Assembly (NCBI GenBank): GCA_958443265.1
Contig: CAUCKA010000031.1
Span: 1-15,532 of the forward strand
Direction of reading: 5' to 3'
DNA: 15,532 nucleotides
Source: an uncultured Collinsella sp.
GTDB lineage: Bacteria > Actinomycetota > Coriobacteriia > Coriobacteriales > Coriobacteriaceae
Numbering within the stretch: position 1 is the first letter of the stretch; each line of letters opens with the position of its first letter. This document shows, piece after piece, positions 1-8,774 of this stretch. A program made the translations under genes and the position numbers. The notes under the pieces were generated by a model. That model ran no database searches and was not told the origin of the DNA. It worked only from the letters and a program-made list of their open reading frames with translations.

Positions 1-1
1 A

Positions 2-115
2 GACCTCACCGACTCGTTCTACTTCATCGAGGCCGGCACGCTCGTGGAAAAGATCAAGTCGTCCTCGCAGACGCTCAAGCAGGAATACCTCGATACATAC
101 GAGCGAGGCGAATGA
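2..115 (+). CDS. C-terminal end of a probable ABC transporter ATP-binding protein (partial)
   Basis: An open frame enters from the left edge and ends at TGA 113-115, giving 37 residues that begin DLTDSFYFIEAGTLVEKI and end YERGE. The pattern of LTD, then FIxxG, then a hydrophobic residue and E resembles the segment after the H-loop in ABC ATPases of the peptide-exporter or bacitracin-resistance type, where a regulatory helix follows the nucleotide-binding core. No Walker or signature motif lies inside the window, so the family call is an inference from a short tail. The stop is one base before the start of the next gene, so the two are very likely translated from one mRNA. That would make this ATPase a candidate partner in export of, or immunity to, the secreted product that follows. 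It could instead be an unrelated protein with a similar tail. Confidence 0.45.
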   Translation, partial: DLTDSFYFIEAGTLVEKIKSSSQTLKQEYLDTYERGE

Positions 116-116
116 C

Positions 117-461
117 ATGAAACTATTTGAACAGCTGAAGTCCAATGCGTCGCGCATGGCTGTCTACGCCATCCTCGTGGCAACGGCTTTATGCGGAATC
201 GCGGCACCCGTCTATGCGCTCAACGGGGAGAAAGGCGATGTCGAACCCGCGTACATGGCTTCGACGGTTAAAGACCGGTACAAAGCCTTCTCTGGAGACA
301 CGTTTTACGTAGCAGAGTACGACACGACCTACCGTCAGCTTCACTACAACAAGGGCTACGACTATCTAGGCGCAGAGGCAATCAGCTATACGTCGGGTTG
401 GTACCGCTCCAACTATGGACACATAACCCAGTTCAAGTGTAACTACCGTGTGTACAACTAA
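117..461 (+). CDS. Small secreted tyrosine-rich protein, function unknown
   Basis: 114 residues. The N-terminus is a clear Sec signal peptide: basic start MKLFEQLK, hydrophobic core at about 14-30 (MAVYAILVATALCGIAA), and a likely cleavage after PVYA at residue 34. The predicted mature chain is 80 residues with 13 tyrosines, one cysteine (in FKCNY) and a Tyr/Trp-rich C-terminal third (SYTSGWYRSNYGHITQ), suggesting a small beta-rich extracellular protein. A GAGG at 105-108 lies 8 bases before ATG 117, and the upstream stop is one base away, so translation is probably coupled. Rare TTA and CTA leucine codons occur here, unlike the housekeeping genes of the window, a mild hint of transfer. I do not recognise the family. 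Coupling to a possible ABC ATPase suggests a bacteriocin-like or other exported peptide, but I see no double-glycine leader and no clear lactococcin-972 signature. Confidence 0.7.
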   Translation: MKLFEQLKSNASRMAVYAILVATALCGIAAPVYALNGEKGDVEPAYMASTVKDRYKAFSGDTFYVAEYDTTYRQLHYNKGYDYLGAEAISYTSGWYRSNYGHITQFKCNYRVYN

Positions 462-476
462 AGCAACCGGCCGGGA

Positions 477-511
477 CGAGGGGTGACGCAAAAGCGTCGC
501 CCCTCGTTTTT
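477..511 (+). terminator. Rho-independent terminator after the secreted-protein gene
   Basis: A 13-bp stem (477-489 with 494-506, one G-T pair) closes an AAAA loop and is followed at once by TTTTT (507-511). It starts 15 bases after the stop codon. This is a textbook intrinsic terminator and ends the ABC/secreted-protein unit. Confidence 0.93.
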
Positions 512-520
512 AACCATGTC

Positions 521-539
521 AACTGAACCTAGTTCAGTT
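521..539. repeat. Short perfect inverted repeat
   Basis: AACTGAAC at 521-528 and GTTCAGTT at 532-539 form 8-bp perfect arms around a 3-base centre (CTA). It lies 10 bases after the terminator and has only TTT behind it. It could be a backup terminator or an operator for a dimeric regulator. No promoter can be placed confidently over it. Confidence 0.5.
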
Positions 540-602
540 TGGTTGATTTCCGATCTCAGCCGAACACATTGAGCGGAAAGGCCGTTCCCGCAGTCAGTCG
601 AA

Positions 603-642
603 CGTCCCCGGGGCCCTTCTCAGGCCCCGGGGACGGCATTTT
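603..642 (+). terminator. GC-rich hairpin, terminator-like
   Basis: CGTCCCCGGGGCC (603-615) pairs perfectly with 623-635, giving a 13-bp stem with a 7-base loop, followed by GGCATTTT (635-642). The stem is very strong but the T-run is short and offset. It could end a short untranslated RNA starting somewhere in 540-600, or be a repeat-type palindrome. Eleven bases at 629-639 (GGGGACGGCAT) also occur at 11199-11209 in the palindrome before rnr. Confidence 0.4.
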
Positions 643-715
643 CCCAGTTGAAGGAACGGTGGAGATGTGTTTCGATGGGTCAGATTCGTGTCGTTCCGAA
701 AAGACCGTGAACCTT

Positions 716-744
716 TTGTGGGACGCGCGGCGCCGTGGTACCAT
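716..744 (+). promoter_or_regulatory. Probable rpmE promoter
   Basis: TTGTGG (716-721) and TACCAT (739-744) are separated by 17 bases, and TGG precedes the -10, giving an extended -10 (TGn). Transcription would start near 751, leaving a leader of about 78 bases that contains two hairpins before rpmE. Confidence 0.5.
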
Positions 745-757
745 AGCCGAGTTTGTT

Positions 758-806
758 GTCTTGGTCGGAAACCAAGACGCCTTATGCGCTGATCGGTAAC
801 CAGCGC
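758..806 (+). promoter_or_regulatory. Structured rpmE leader, candidate L31 autoregulatory RNA
   Basis: Two hairpins lie between the inferred transcription start and the ribosome binding site. GTCTTGGT (758-765) pairs with ACCAAGAC (771-778) around CGGAA, and GCGCTG (786-791) pairs with CAGCGC (801-806). The AAGGAG at 816-821 lies just after the second stem. Ribosomal protein leaders that bind L31 are known in several bacterial groups, and I recall one described for Coriobacteria. That this is such a leader is inferred from position and structure only. Confidence 0.45.
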
Positions 807-828
807 CTGACCAATAAGGAGTCCTACC

Positions 829-1254
829 ATGAAGCAGGGTATCCATCCCCAGTATGTCGAGTGCACGGTGACGTGCTCCTGCGGCAACACCTTCAAGACG
901 CACGCTACCGTGTCCGAGATGAAGGTCGAGCTTTGCAACGAGTGCCACCCGTTCTACACCGGCCAGCAGAAGTTCGTCGACACCGGTGGACGCGTCCAGC
1001 GCTTCGCCGACAAGTTCGGTGGCGCCGCTGCCGCCCAGCTCAAGAAGGCTGAGGAGGCCAAGGCTGCCAAGGCCGCCAAGGCTGCTGAGGCCGAGGCTGC
1101 TCGCAAGGCCGCCGCTGAGGCTAAGGCTGCCGAGAAGGCTAAGCGTGCCGCTAAGTTTGCCGAGGAGGCTGCCAAGCAGGCCGCCGAGGCTCCTGCAGAG
1201 GCTCCCGTCGAGGAGGCCGCTGCAGAGGCCGAGACCACCGAGGCTGCTGAGTAA
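829..1254 (+). CDS. rpmE: 50S ribosomal protein L31 with Ala/Lys/Glu-rich C-terminal tail
   Basis: L31 is a zinc-binding protein of the large ribosomal subunit at the central protuberance and the bridge to the small subunit. Residues 1-65 are a normal cysteine-containing L31: MKQGIHPQY start, C16 and C18, C36 and C39 (zinc ligands), then HPFYTGQQKFVDTGGRVQRF. Bacterial L31 is usually about 65-90 residues; this one is 141. Residues 66-141 are almost only Ala, Lys, Glu and a few Arg and Pro, basic and helical at first (AKAAKAAKAAEAEAARKAAA) and turning acidic with Pro near the end. AAGGAG (816-821) sits 7 bases before ATG 829. The gene is monocistronic between its own promoter and terminator. 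The tail is in frame with unchanged codon style, so it looks genuine rather than a frameshift product. Confidence 0.96.
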   Translation: MKQGIHPQYVECTVTCSCGNTFKTHATVSEMKVELCNECHPFYTGQQKFVDTGGRVQRFADKFGGAAAAQLKKAEEAKAAKAAKAAEAEAARKAAAEAKAAEKAKRAAKFAEEAAKQAAEAPAEAPVEEAAAEAETTEAAE

Positions 1255-1292
1255 ATAGCTCGCCGAGAGAATCGCTCGCATTCATGGCATGA

Positions 1293-1331
1293 GGGCCGTG
1301 CATCCATTTGGGTGCGCGGCCCTTTTCTTTT
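1293..1331 (+). terminator. rpmE terminator
   Basis: The stem 1293-1305 with 1310-1322 (with G-T pairs) is followed by TTTTCTTTTT (1323-1332). The loop region, GCATCCATTTGGGTGCGC (1300-1317), is nearly identical to the hairpin at 5648-5665 before the YitT gene, differing at one of 18 positions. Confidence 0.9.
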
Positions 1332-1333
1332 TA

Positions 1334-1366
1334 TTGGTGCAAGCTGACCTGTCCCCGTGGCACCAA
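1334..1366. repeat. Degenerate copy of the ACCTGTCCC hairpin repeat
   Basis: TTGGTGC (1334-1340) and GCACCAA (1360-1366) form 7-bp arms around a 19-base centre containing GACCTGTCCCC. The central ACCTGTCCC is shared with the full copies at 1394-1433 and 13578-13617. It looks like a diverged member of the same short repeat family, lying just after the rpmE terminator. Confidence 0.45.
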
Positions 1367-1393
1367 ATGGCAGAGAGACGGCGTTTGCTCAGA

Positions 1394-1433
1394 TAAAACT
1401 TGCCAAAATAAACCTGTCCCATTGTGGCAGGTT
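1394..1433. repeat. Dispersed hairpin repeat, copy 1
   Basis: Forty bases here match 13578-13617 at 36 positions in the same orientation, including an uninterrupted shared block CCAAAATAAACCTGTCCC. Within it AACCTG (1411-1416) and CAGGTT (1428-1433) are inverted. It is non-coding and lies between rpmE and secA. The size and palindromic form fit a REP-like or small non-autonomous element. No transposase is visible in the window. Confidence 0.7.
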
Positions 1434-1495
1434 GGTCATAGTTATTACGTGGCGGTCGAGGTCGACCGTATAGGCCGCGCCTTGTTTGGCTAAAG

Positions 1496-1501
1496 TACAA
1501 T
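1496..1501 (+). promoter_or_regulatory. Candidate secA -10 box
   Basis: TACAAT at 1496-1501 matches the -10 consensus at 5 of 6 positions and lies about 60 bases before the chosen secA start. I see no good -35 at 16-18 bases. CGGTCG (1453-1458) and CGACCG (1463-1468) form a short inverted repeat upstream. This is the best promoter candidate in the gap, but weak. Confidence 0.35.
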
Positions 1502-1562
1502 CATCTGTGTTTAACTCGCCCGCAGCTGCACGGCGTGGGCGATGGCCAAAAAGGAAAACCAC

Positions 1563-4369
<2,807 letters not shown>

Positions 4370-4370
<1 letters not shown>

Positions 4371-5518
4371 TGGCTGAGGCTTTAGAGGTAACGCCCGCCG
4401 AGCTGGACGCGTTTGCGGACCGGCTCGGCGAGGTCGAGTCGTATCTCCACTTGGACGAAAAGCGCACGCGCGTGACCGAGCTCGAGGCCAAAAGCGTGGC
4501 CCCCGGCTTTTGGGATGACGCCGACGCCGCCCGTGCCACCATGGAGGAAATCGCGCGCACCAAGGAAGATATTGCTGCCGTGGACAACGCGCGCGGCGAG
4601 CTTTCCGATGCCCGCGCCGCGCTGGAGCTTGCCGAGGAGATGGGGGATGACCCCGATGCCGCCGCCCTTCGCGAGGAGGCTACAGCCACGGCTGAGCGCC
4701 TGGCCCGTGCCATCGATGAGCTTGAGCTTTCGAGCTGGTTTACCGGTGAGTTCGATCACGGCGATGCCATTGTGACCATCAAGCCCGGACAGGGTGGTCT
4801 GGAGGCCCAGGACTGGACCTTCATGCTCTTTAAGATGTACATGAAGTACTGCCAGCGTCGCGGCTGGAAGGTCACGATTAACGACTGCCCCGCTGCTGAG
4901 GTCATCGGCATCGACCGCGCGACCTTTACCGTCGAGGGCAAGGACGCATTTGGCATGCTGCGCGCCGAGGCCGGCGTCCACCGCTTGGTTCGCATTAGCC
5001 CCACCGACGACAAGAAGCGCCGCCAGACCACGTTTGCCGGCGTCGAGGTCATCCCCGTGCTACCCGATGATATCGACATCGAAATCAGTCCCGATGACAT
5101 CCGCGTGGACGTGTACCACGCGAGCGGCCCGGGCGGCCAGGGCGTTAACACCACCGACTCCGCCGTGCGCGTGACGCATTTTCCCAGCGGCATTGTGGTC
5201 ACCTGCCAAAACGAGCGCAGCCAGATCCAGAACAAGGCCGCGTGCATGCAGATCCTCAAGGCTCGCCTGTACGAGATTGAGCTCGAGAAGCGTGCTGAGG
5301 CGCTCGATGAGATCCGCGGGCCCAAGACCACGATTGGTTTTGGCAACCAGATTCGCAGCTACGTACTCTACCCGTATCAGATGGTCAAGGACCTACGCAC
5401 GGGCGTGGAGACCAGCAATGTCGAGGCCGTTCTTGACGATGGTGACCTGGACCCATTTGTTATTGGCTACCATCGCTGGGCCACCGGCAACGCTGACGCA
5501 GAAGGCTCGGAGATCTAA
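4370..5518 (+). CDS. prfB: Peptide chain release factor 2, with unusual SPT recognition motif
   Basis: RF2 reads stop codons in the ribosomal A site and triggers release of the finished protein. 382 residues, full length: helical domain 1 (about 1-115), the decoding core, and the catalytic loop SGPGGQGVN with GGQ at 255-257. Family features such as HRLVRIS, CQNERSQIQNK and the RTGVETSN C-terminus support RF2 over RF1. The codon-recognition tripeptide, Ser-Pro-Phe in known RF2s (205-207 in E. coli), is here Ser-Pro-Thr at 210-212 (AGC CCC ACC, 4997-5005). The third residue is the one RF1 carries. The reading frame is uninterrupted, so the +1 programmed frameshift that many prfB genes use for autoregulation is absent. 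Residue 251, matching E. coli 246, is Ala, the common form. It starts one base before the end of secA, an arrangement also seen in other Gram-positives. Confidence 0.96.
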
Positions 5519-5579
5519 AACATCGGGCGGCTTCAAGCCGATGCTAAGCCCAACGGTTGGACGGGTTTGTATCCGGAAT

Positions 5580-5603
5580 AAACCCTGCGCAGGGGTGGTT
5601 TTT
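5580..5603 (+). terminator. Possible terminator after prfB
   Basis: AAACC (5580-5584) pairs with GGTTT (5597-5601), with the perfect palindrome CCCTGCGCAGGG (5583-5594) nested inside, followed by a T-run that ends at 5603. Bulges weaken it. It lies 62 bases after the prfB stop and is the most likely intended end of the secA-prfB unit. Confidence 0.45.
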
Positions 5604-5617
5604 GTCCGGCGAATCGG

Positions 5618-5623
5618 TAGAAT
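5618..5623 (+). promoter_or_regulatory. Candidate -10 box for the YitT-family gene
   Basis: TAGAAT at 5618-5623 matches the -10 consensus at 5 of 6 positions. The -35 is unclear (TGGTTT at 5596-5601 is 16 bases upstream). A start near 5630 would place the hairpin at 5644-5667 inside the leader. Confidence 0.35.
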
Positions 5624-5643
5624 CGAATACAGCAAGAAGTTCG

Positions 5644-5671
5644 AAGCGCATCCGTTTGGGTGCGCTTTTTT
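5644..5671 (+). terminator. Terminator hairpin directly before the YitT ribosome binding site (possible attenuator)
   Basis: The stem 5644-5653 with 5658-5667 closes the loop GTTT and runs into six T (5666-5671). Only two bases separate the T-run from GGGAGG (5674-5679) and the start codon at 5684. No promoter fits between, so any mRNA for the downstream gene must read through it. The core GCATCCGTTTGGGTGCGC (5648-5665) matches the rpmE terminator loop at 17 of 18 positions. Confidence 0.8.
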
Positions 5672-5683
5672 GAGGGAGGCAGC

Positions 5684-6574
5684 ATGGCATATCGTCTGGA
5701 CATTAAGCGCATTCTTTCGATGAACTTCTTTCACGACCTGCCCCAGATTATGTTGGGGTGCGCTCTGGCCGCTATTGCGACCGACCTGTTTTTGATTCCC
5801 AACGGCCTTGCTGCCGGTGGCGTTACGGGCCTTGCCACCATTATCCAGGCGGTCGGCGCATCGCGCGGTCTATCGCTTCCCGTTGGTATTCAGACGATCG
5901 TGATGAACGCCTTGCTGCTGCTGGTCGTTATGCGCGAGGGCGGCATGTTCTACGTGGTGCAGACGGCGACGGGCTTTGTGCTGCTGGGCTTTTTCACCGA
6001 CCTGTTCGCTCCGTTTGTGGCGCCGCTGGCACATGCCGATCTGATGCTGCCCGCTATGTGGGGCGGCATCATCACGGGCATCGGTTATGGCATGGTGCTG
6101 CGCGCCGGCGCCAACACCGGCGGCTCGGACACGATTGGCCAAATCATCTCGCGTAATACCTCGCTGCCCGTGGGCTCGACCGTCATGGCGATCGATGTTG
6201 CCGTATGTGCGCTGTCGGCTCCGGTCTTTTCAATCGAAAATGCACTATATGCAGGCCTTTCGATGGTCATTAGCGGCTACGTGATCGATGCCGTGGTCGA
6301 TGGTGGCAACAAACGCCGTATGGTACTCATCATCTCGGACAAGTTCCCTGATATCGCTGCCGATATCATGTATGGCCTGGGTCGTGGTTGTACCAAGTTT
6401 AAGGCGACTGGCATGTATTCGGGTGCCGAGAAGCCGGTGATCATGGTCATCGTGAGCCGTCGAGAGCTCAATACCCTCAAGACGATCGTGCGCGAGCGCG
6501 ATCCTCACGCCATTGTGACGGTCGCCGACGTTACGGAAGCTTTCGGCGAGGGATTCAAGGACATTAGCGCGTAG
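5684..6574 (+). CDS. YitT-family membrane protein (DUF161/DUF2179)
   Basis: 296 residues of the YitT family, multi-pass membrane proteins with a soluble C-terminal DUF2179 domain. Their substrate is not firmly established. Hydrophobic segments lie at about 20-40, 66-83, 90-112, 122-140, 165-182 and 186-204. The family marks IPNGLAAGGVTGLA (about 38-51) and GANTGGSDTIGQI (about 142-154) are clear. Residues 212-296 (RRMVLIISDKFPDIA through VADVTEAFGEGF) form the soluble domain. ATG 5684 was chosen because GGGAGG (5674-5679) lies 4 bases ahead. A GTG at 5660 would start inside the terminator hairpin and is unlikely. The gene stands between prfB and the transketolase genes with gaps on both sides, so it is probably its own unit, possibly controlled by the hairpin in its leader. 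I see no terminator after it. Confidence 0.9.
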   Translation: MAYRLDIKRILSMNFFHDLPQIMLGCALAAIATDLFLIPNGLAAGGVTGLATIIQAVGASRGLSLPVGIQTIVMNALLLLVVMREGGMFYVVQTATGFVLLGFFTDLFAPFVAPLAHADLMLPAMWGGIITGIGYGMVLRAGANTGGSDTIGQIISRNTSLPVGSTVMAIDVAVCALSAPVFSIENALYAGLSMVISGYVIDAVVDGGNKRRMVLIISDKFPDIAADIMYGLGRGCTKFKATGMYSGAEKPVIMVIVSRRELNTLKTIVRERDPHAIVTVADVTEAFGEGFKDISA

Positions 6575-6690
6575 GGCCGACTGCGTCCCATCCAAAAGAC
6601 GTTCACATTGATAAACCGTTTCATCAGCGGTTCTGCCTGCTAAATTGTTCAAATAATGATAAAAACTCTGGTAAAGCCATCAGTTTCCAG

Positions 6691-6696
6691 CATAAT
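6691..6696 (+). promoter_or_regulatory. Weak candidate -10 box for the transketolase operon
   Basis: CATAAT at 6691-6696 in the 207-base gap 6575-6781 would give a leader of about 80 bases. No convincing -35 is seen. The gap is clearly more A/T-rich at 6600-6700 than its surroundings, as expected of a promoter region. A short inverted repeat, AACCG (6614-6618) with CGGTT (6628-6632), lies upstream. Confidence 0.3.
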
Positions 6697-6781
6697 GAAT
6701 GACGTACGTGCATTGCGGCTGTGTTGGGATTACCTTCGGTGCCGTGCGCATTTTGTCTAATGAGGATGAAAGGAAGGCACA

Positions 6782-7612
6782 ATGAGCGACGAAGAGCTCA
6801 AAAAGGTTGCCAACGAGGTAAGGAAGGGCATCGTCACCGGCGTGCACGCTGCCAAGTCCGGCCATCCGGGCGGTTCGCTCGGCGCTGCCGACATCATGAC
6901 CTATCTGTACTTTGAGGAAATGAACGTCGACCCGGCCCATCCCCGCAAGGCCGACCGCGATCGCTTTGTGCTTTCCAAGGGCCACTGTGCACCTGGTCTG
7001 TACGCTGTGCTCGCCGAGCGTGGGTTCTTCCCCAAGGAGGATCTTGAGACGCTGCGCCACATCGGCAGCCACCTGCAGGGTCATCCCAACATGAACGACA
7101 CTCCGGGCGTTGACATGTCCACCGGTTCGCTCGGCCAGGGCATCTCCGCCGCCGTGGGCATGGCCGTTGCCGCCAAGCACTGGGGCGATACTTATCGCAC
7201 GTACGCCCTGCTGGGCGATGGCGAGAGCGAGGAGGGCCAGGTCTGGGAGGCCGCCATGTTTGCCGGCAACCAGCATCTCGATAACCTCTGCGTGATCGTC
7301 GACCACAACGGCCTTCAGATTGACGGTCCCGTCGAGGAGGTCAACGACCCCATGCCGCTCGCCGACAAGTTCCGCGCGTTCAAGTTCCACGTGGTTGAGC
7401 TCGCCGACGGCAACGACTTCGACCAGATCCGCGCCGCCTTTGCCGAGGCTCGCGCCACCAAGGGGCAGCCGACCGCCATTATCGCCGAGACCACAAAGGG
7501 CAAGGGCGTGTCCTTTATGGAGAACCAGGTTGGTTGGCACGGCAAGGCCCCCAACGATGAACAGTTTGAGCAGGCCATGGCAGAGCTCACGGCCGCCGGA
7601 GAGGAGCTCTAG
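6782..7612 (+). CDS. tktN: Transketolase, N-terminal (TPP-binding) subunit
   Basis: Transketolase moves two-carbon ketol units between sugar phosphates in the non-oxidative pentose phosphate pathway. In many actinobacteria, clostridia and archaea the enzyme is split into two chains; this is the first, 276 residues. It shows H28 in KSGHPGGSL and H68 in LSKGHCAPGLY (active-site histidines), and the thiamine-diphosphate/Mg motif beginning GDGESEEGQVWEAAMFAG at residue 145 and ending near NG. AAGGAAGG (about 6769-6776) precedes ATG 6782. The stop TAG is one base before the start of the second subunit, so the two are made together in near equal amounts. Confidence 0.95.
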   Translation: MSDEELKKVANEVRKGIVTGVHAAKSGHPGGSLGAADIMTYLYFEEMNVDPAHPRKADRDRFVLSKGHCAPGLYAVLAERGFFPKEDLETLRHIGSHLQGHPNMNDTPGVDMSTGSLGQGISAAVGMAVAAKHWGDTYRTYALLGDGESEEGQVWEAAMFAGNQHLDNLCVIVDHNGLQIDGPVEEVNDPMPLADKFRAFKFHVVELADGNDFDQIRAAFAEARATKGQPTAIIAETTKGKGVSFMENQVGWHGKAPNDEQFEQAMAELTAAGEEL

Positions 7613-7613
7613 G

Positions 7614-8555
7614 ATGGCAGACGTCAAGAAAATCGCCACGCGTGTAAGCTACGGCGAGGCCCTCGTCGAGCTCGCCAACGAGCACGATGACTTTGTGGTC
7701 CTCGACGCCGACCTGGCCGCCGCCACGCAGACCGGTAAGTTTAAGGCCGCTTGCCCCGACCGCTTCTTCGACGTGGGTATCGCCGAGAGCAACCTGATGG
7801 GCGTCGCCGCCGGTATCGCGACCACTGGTCGTGTTGCCTTCGCGAGTACCTTTGCCATGTTCGCTGCCGGTCGCGCCTTTGAGCAGGTCCGCAACTCCAT
7901 CGGCTACCCGCACCTCAACGTTAAGATCGGTGCCACGCACGCCGGCATCTCGGTGGGCGAGGACGGCGCCACGCACCAGTGCTGCGAGGATATCGCCCTC
8001 ATGCGCGTCATCCCCGGCATGACCGTAATTGTTCCCGCCGACGACGTGGAGGCCCGCGCCGTGACGCGCGCCGCCTACGAGTGCGACGGTCCGGTGTACA
8101 TGCGCTTCGCCCGTTTGGCCTCGCCGGTTATCAACGACCCCGAGACCTACAAGTTCGAGTTGGGTAAGGGCATTGTCATGCGCGAGGGCGCCGATGTGAC
8201 CATCATCGCCTGCGGCCTGATGGTCGGCGAGGCTCTCGAGGCCGCCGAGCAGCTCGCTGCCGAGGGCATCGACGCCGAGGTCATCAACATGCACACCATC
8301 AAGCCCATCGACGCCGACCTGATCGTCAAGAGCGCTACCAAGACCGGCCACGTCGTGACCGTCGAGGAGCACTCTGTGATCGGTGGCCTGGGCAGCGCCG
8401 TTGCCGACGTCCTGTGCGAGCAGTGCCCGACGCCGCTCAAGAAGATTGGCGTCAACGACACCTTTGGCGAGTCCGGTCCGGGTGCCGAGCTCCTGCACAA
8501 GTACGGTCTGGACGCCGCCAACATCGTGGCGACCACCAAGGAGTTCTTGGCCTAG
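7614..8555 (+). CDS. tktC: Transketolase, C-terminal (pyrimidine-binding) subunit
   Basis: 313 residues forming the second half of the split transketolase. The pyrimidine-binding domain contains the catalytic glutamate E58 in DVGIAESNLMG, which activates thiamine diphosphate, followed by FASTFAMFAAGRAFEQVRNS and the GATHAGISVGEDGATHQ loop. A transketolase C-terminal domain follows from about 185 (VTIIACGLMVGEALEAA, then VTVEEHSVIGGLGSAV). ATG 7614 lies one base after the tktN stop, with GAGG about 9 bases upstream inside the end of tktN. The frame is open further upstream within tktN, but that part has no transketolase similarity and is out of frame with the real first subunit. The shared domain order with DXP synthase is noted, but the split form and motifs favour transketolase. 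Confidence 0.94.
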   Translation: MADVKKIATRVSYGEALVELANEHDDFVVLDADLAAATQTGKFKAACPDRFFDVGIAESNLMGVAAGIATTGRVAFASTFAMFAAGRAFEQVRNSIGYPHLNVKIGATHAGISVGEDGATHQCCEDIALMRVIPGMTVIVPADDVEARAVTRAAYECDGPVYMRFARLASPVINDPETYKFELGKGIVMREGADVTIIACGLMVGEALEAAEQLAAEGIDAEVINMHTIKPIDADLIVKSATKTGHVVTVEEHSVIGGLGSAVADVLCEQCPTPLKKIGVNDTFGESGPGAELLHKYGLDAANIVATTKEFLA

Positions 8556-8601
8556 GACAAGACGAGGCAAAGTATCGCCTCAACAACCACATGCAAACCA
8601 G

Positions 8602-8635
8602 AACAGGGGCGTCCCCAAAGAGGGCGCCCCTGTTT
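8602..8635 (+). terminator. Terminator of the transketolase operon
   Basis: AACAGGGGCGTCC (8602-8614) pairs with 8622-8634 through a 7-base loop, ending in TTT. It is a strong 13-bp stem with a short T-run, 46 bases after the tktC stop. Confidence 0.75.
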
Positions 8636-8697
8636 ATGCTGAATTTAAATTAGAGTCCTGCCAAGCAAAGTTCCCATGGGGAAACGGGCCCATCCCA

Positions 8698-8750
8698 ACA
8701 AAGTGCAATTCAGACCCTTCCAACTTTGTATGCGCAGCATCTCAAGTTGG
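8698..8750 (+). other. Overlapping alternative hairpins in the gap before ftsE
   Basis: The segment 8720-8729 (CCAACTTTGT) can pair either with ACAAAGT upstream (8698-8704) or with AAGTTGG downstream (8744-8750). The two pairings exclude each other because they share ACTT. It lies in the 450-base gene-free stretch 8556-9005. I see no coding potential and cannot tell a switch from chance. Confidence 0.3.
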
Positions 8751-8774
8751 TGCGTCGGCCCCATAGTAGCCGCA

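Noticed and set aside
117..461. Secreted protein as a lactococcin-972-type bacteriocin
   Set aside because: The C-terminal Trp/Tyr-rich part is suggestive, but I cannot align the conserved residues, and the gene order differs from the usual one. Kept as unknown.
512..828. tRNA or CRISPR sequences in the gene-free stretches
   Set aside because: I looked for T-arm (GGTTCGA-type) signatures and regularly spaced direct repeats across 512-828, 8556-9005 and 14244-14488 and saw none.
556..1281. Minus-strand open frame of about 240 codons over rpmE and its leader
   Set aside because: A low-complexity Leu/Gly/Ser translation that is the mirror of the Ala-rich L31 tail, with no ribosome binding site.
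1308..1493. Short + strand open frame between rpmE and secA
   Set aside because: It begins inside the rpmE terminator and runs through the hairpin repeats, with no ribosome binding site.
7320..7613. Upstream in-frame extension of tktC inside tktN
   Set aside because: It lies out of frame over a certain gene, has no transketolase similarity, and the ATG at 7614 has its own binding site and matches family start position.
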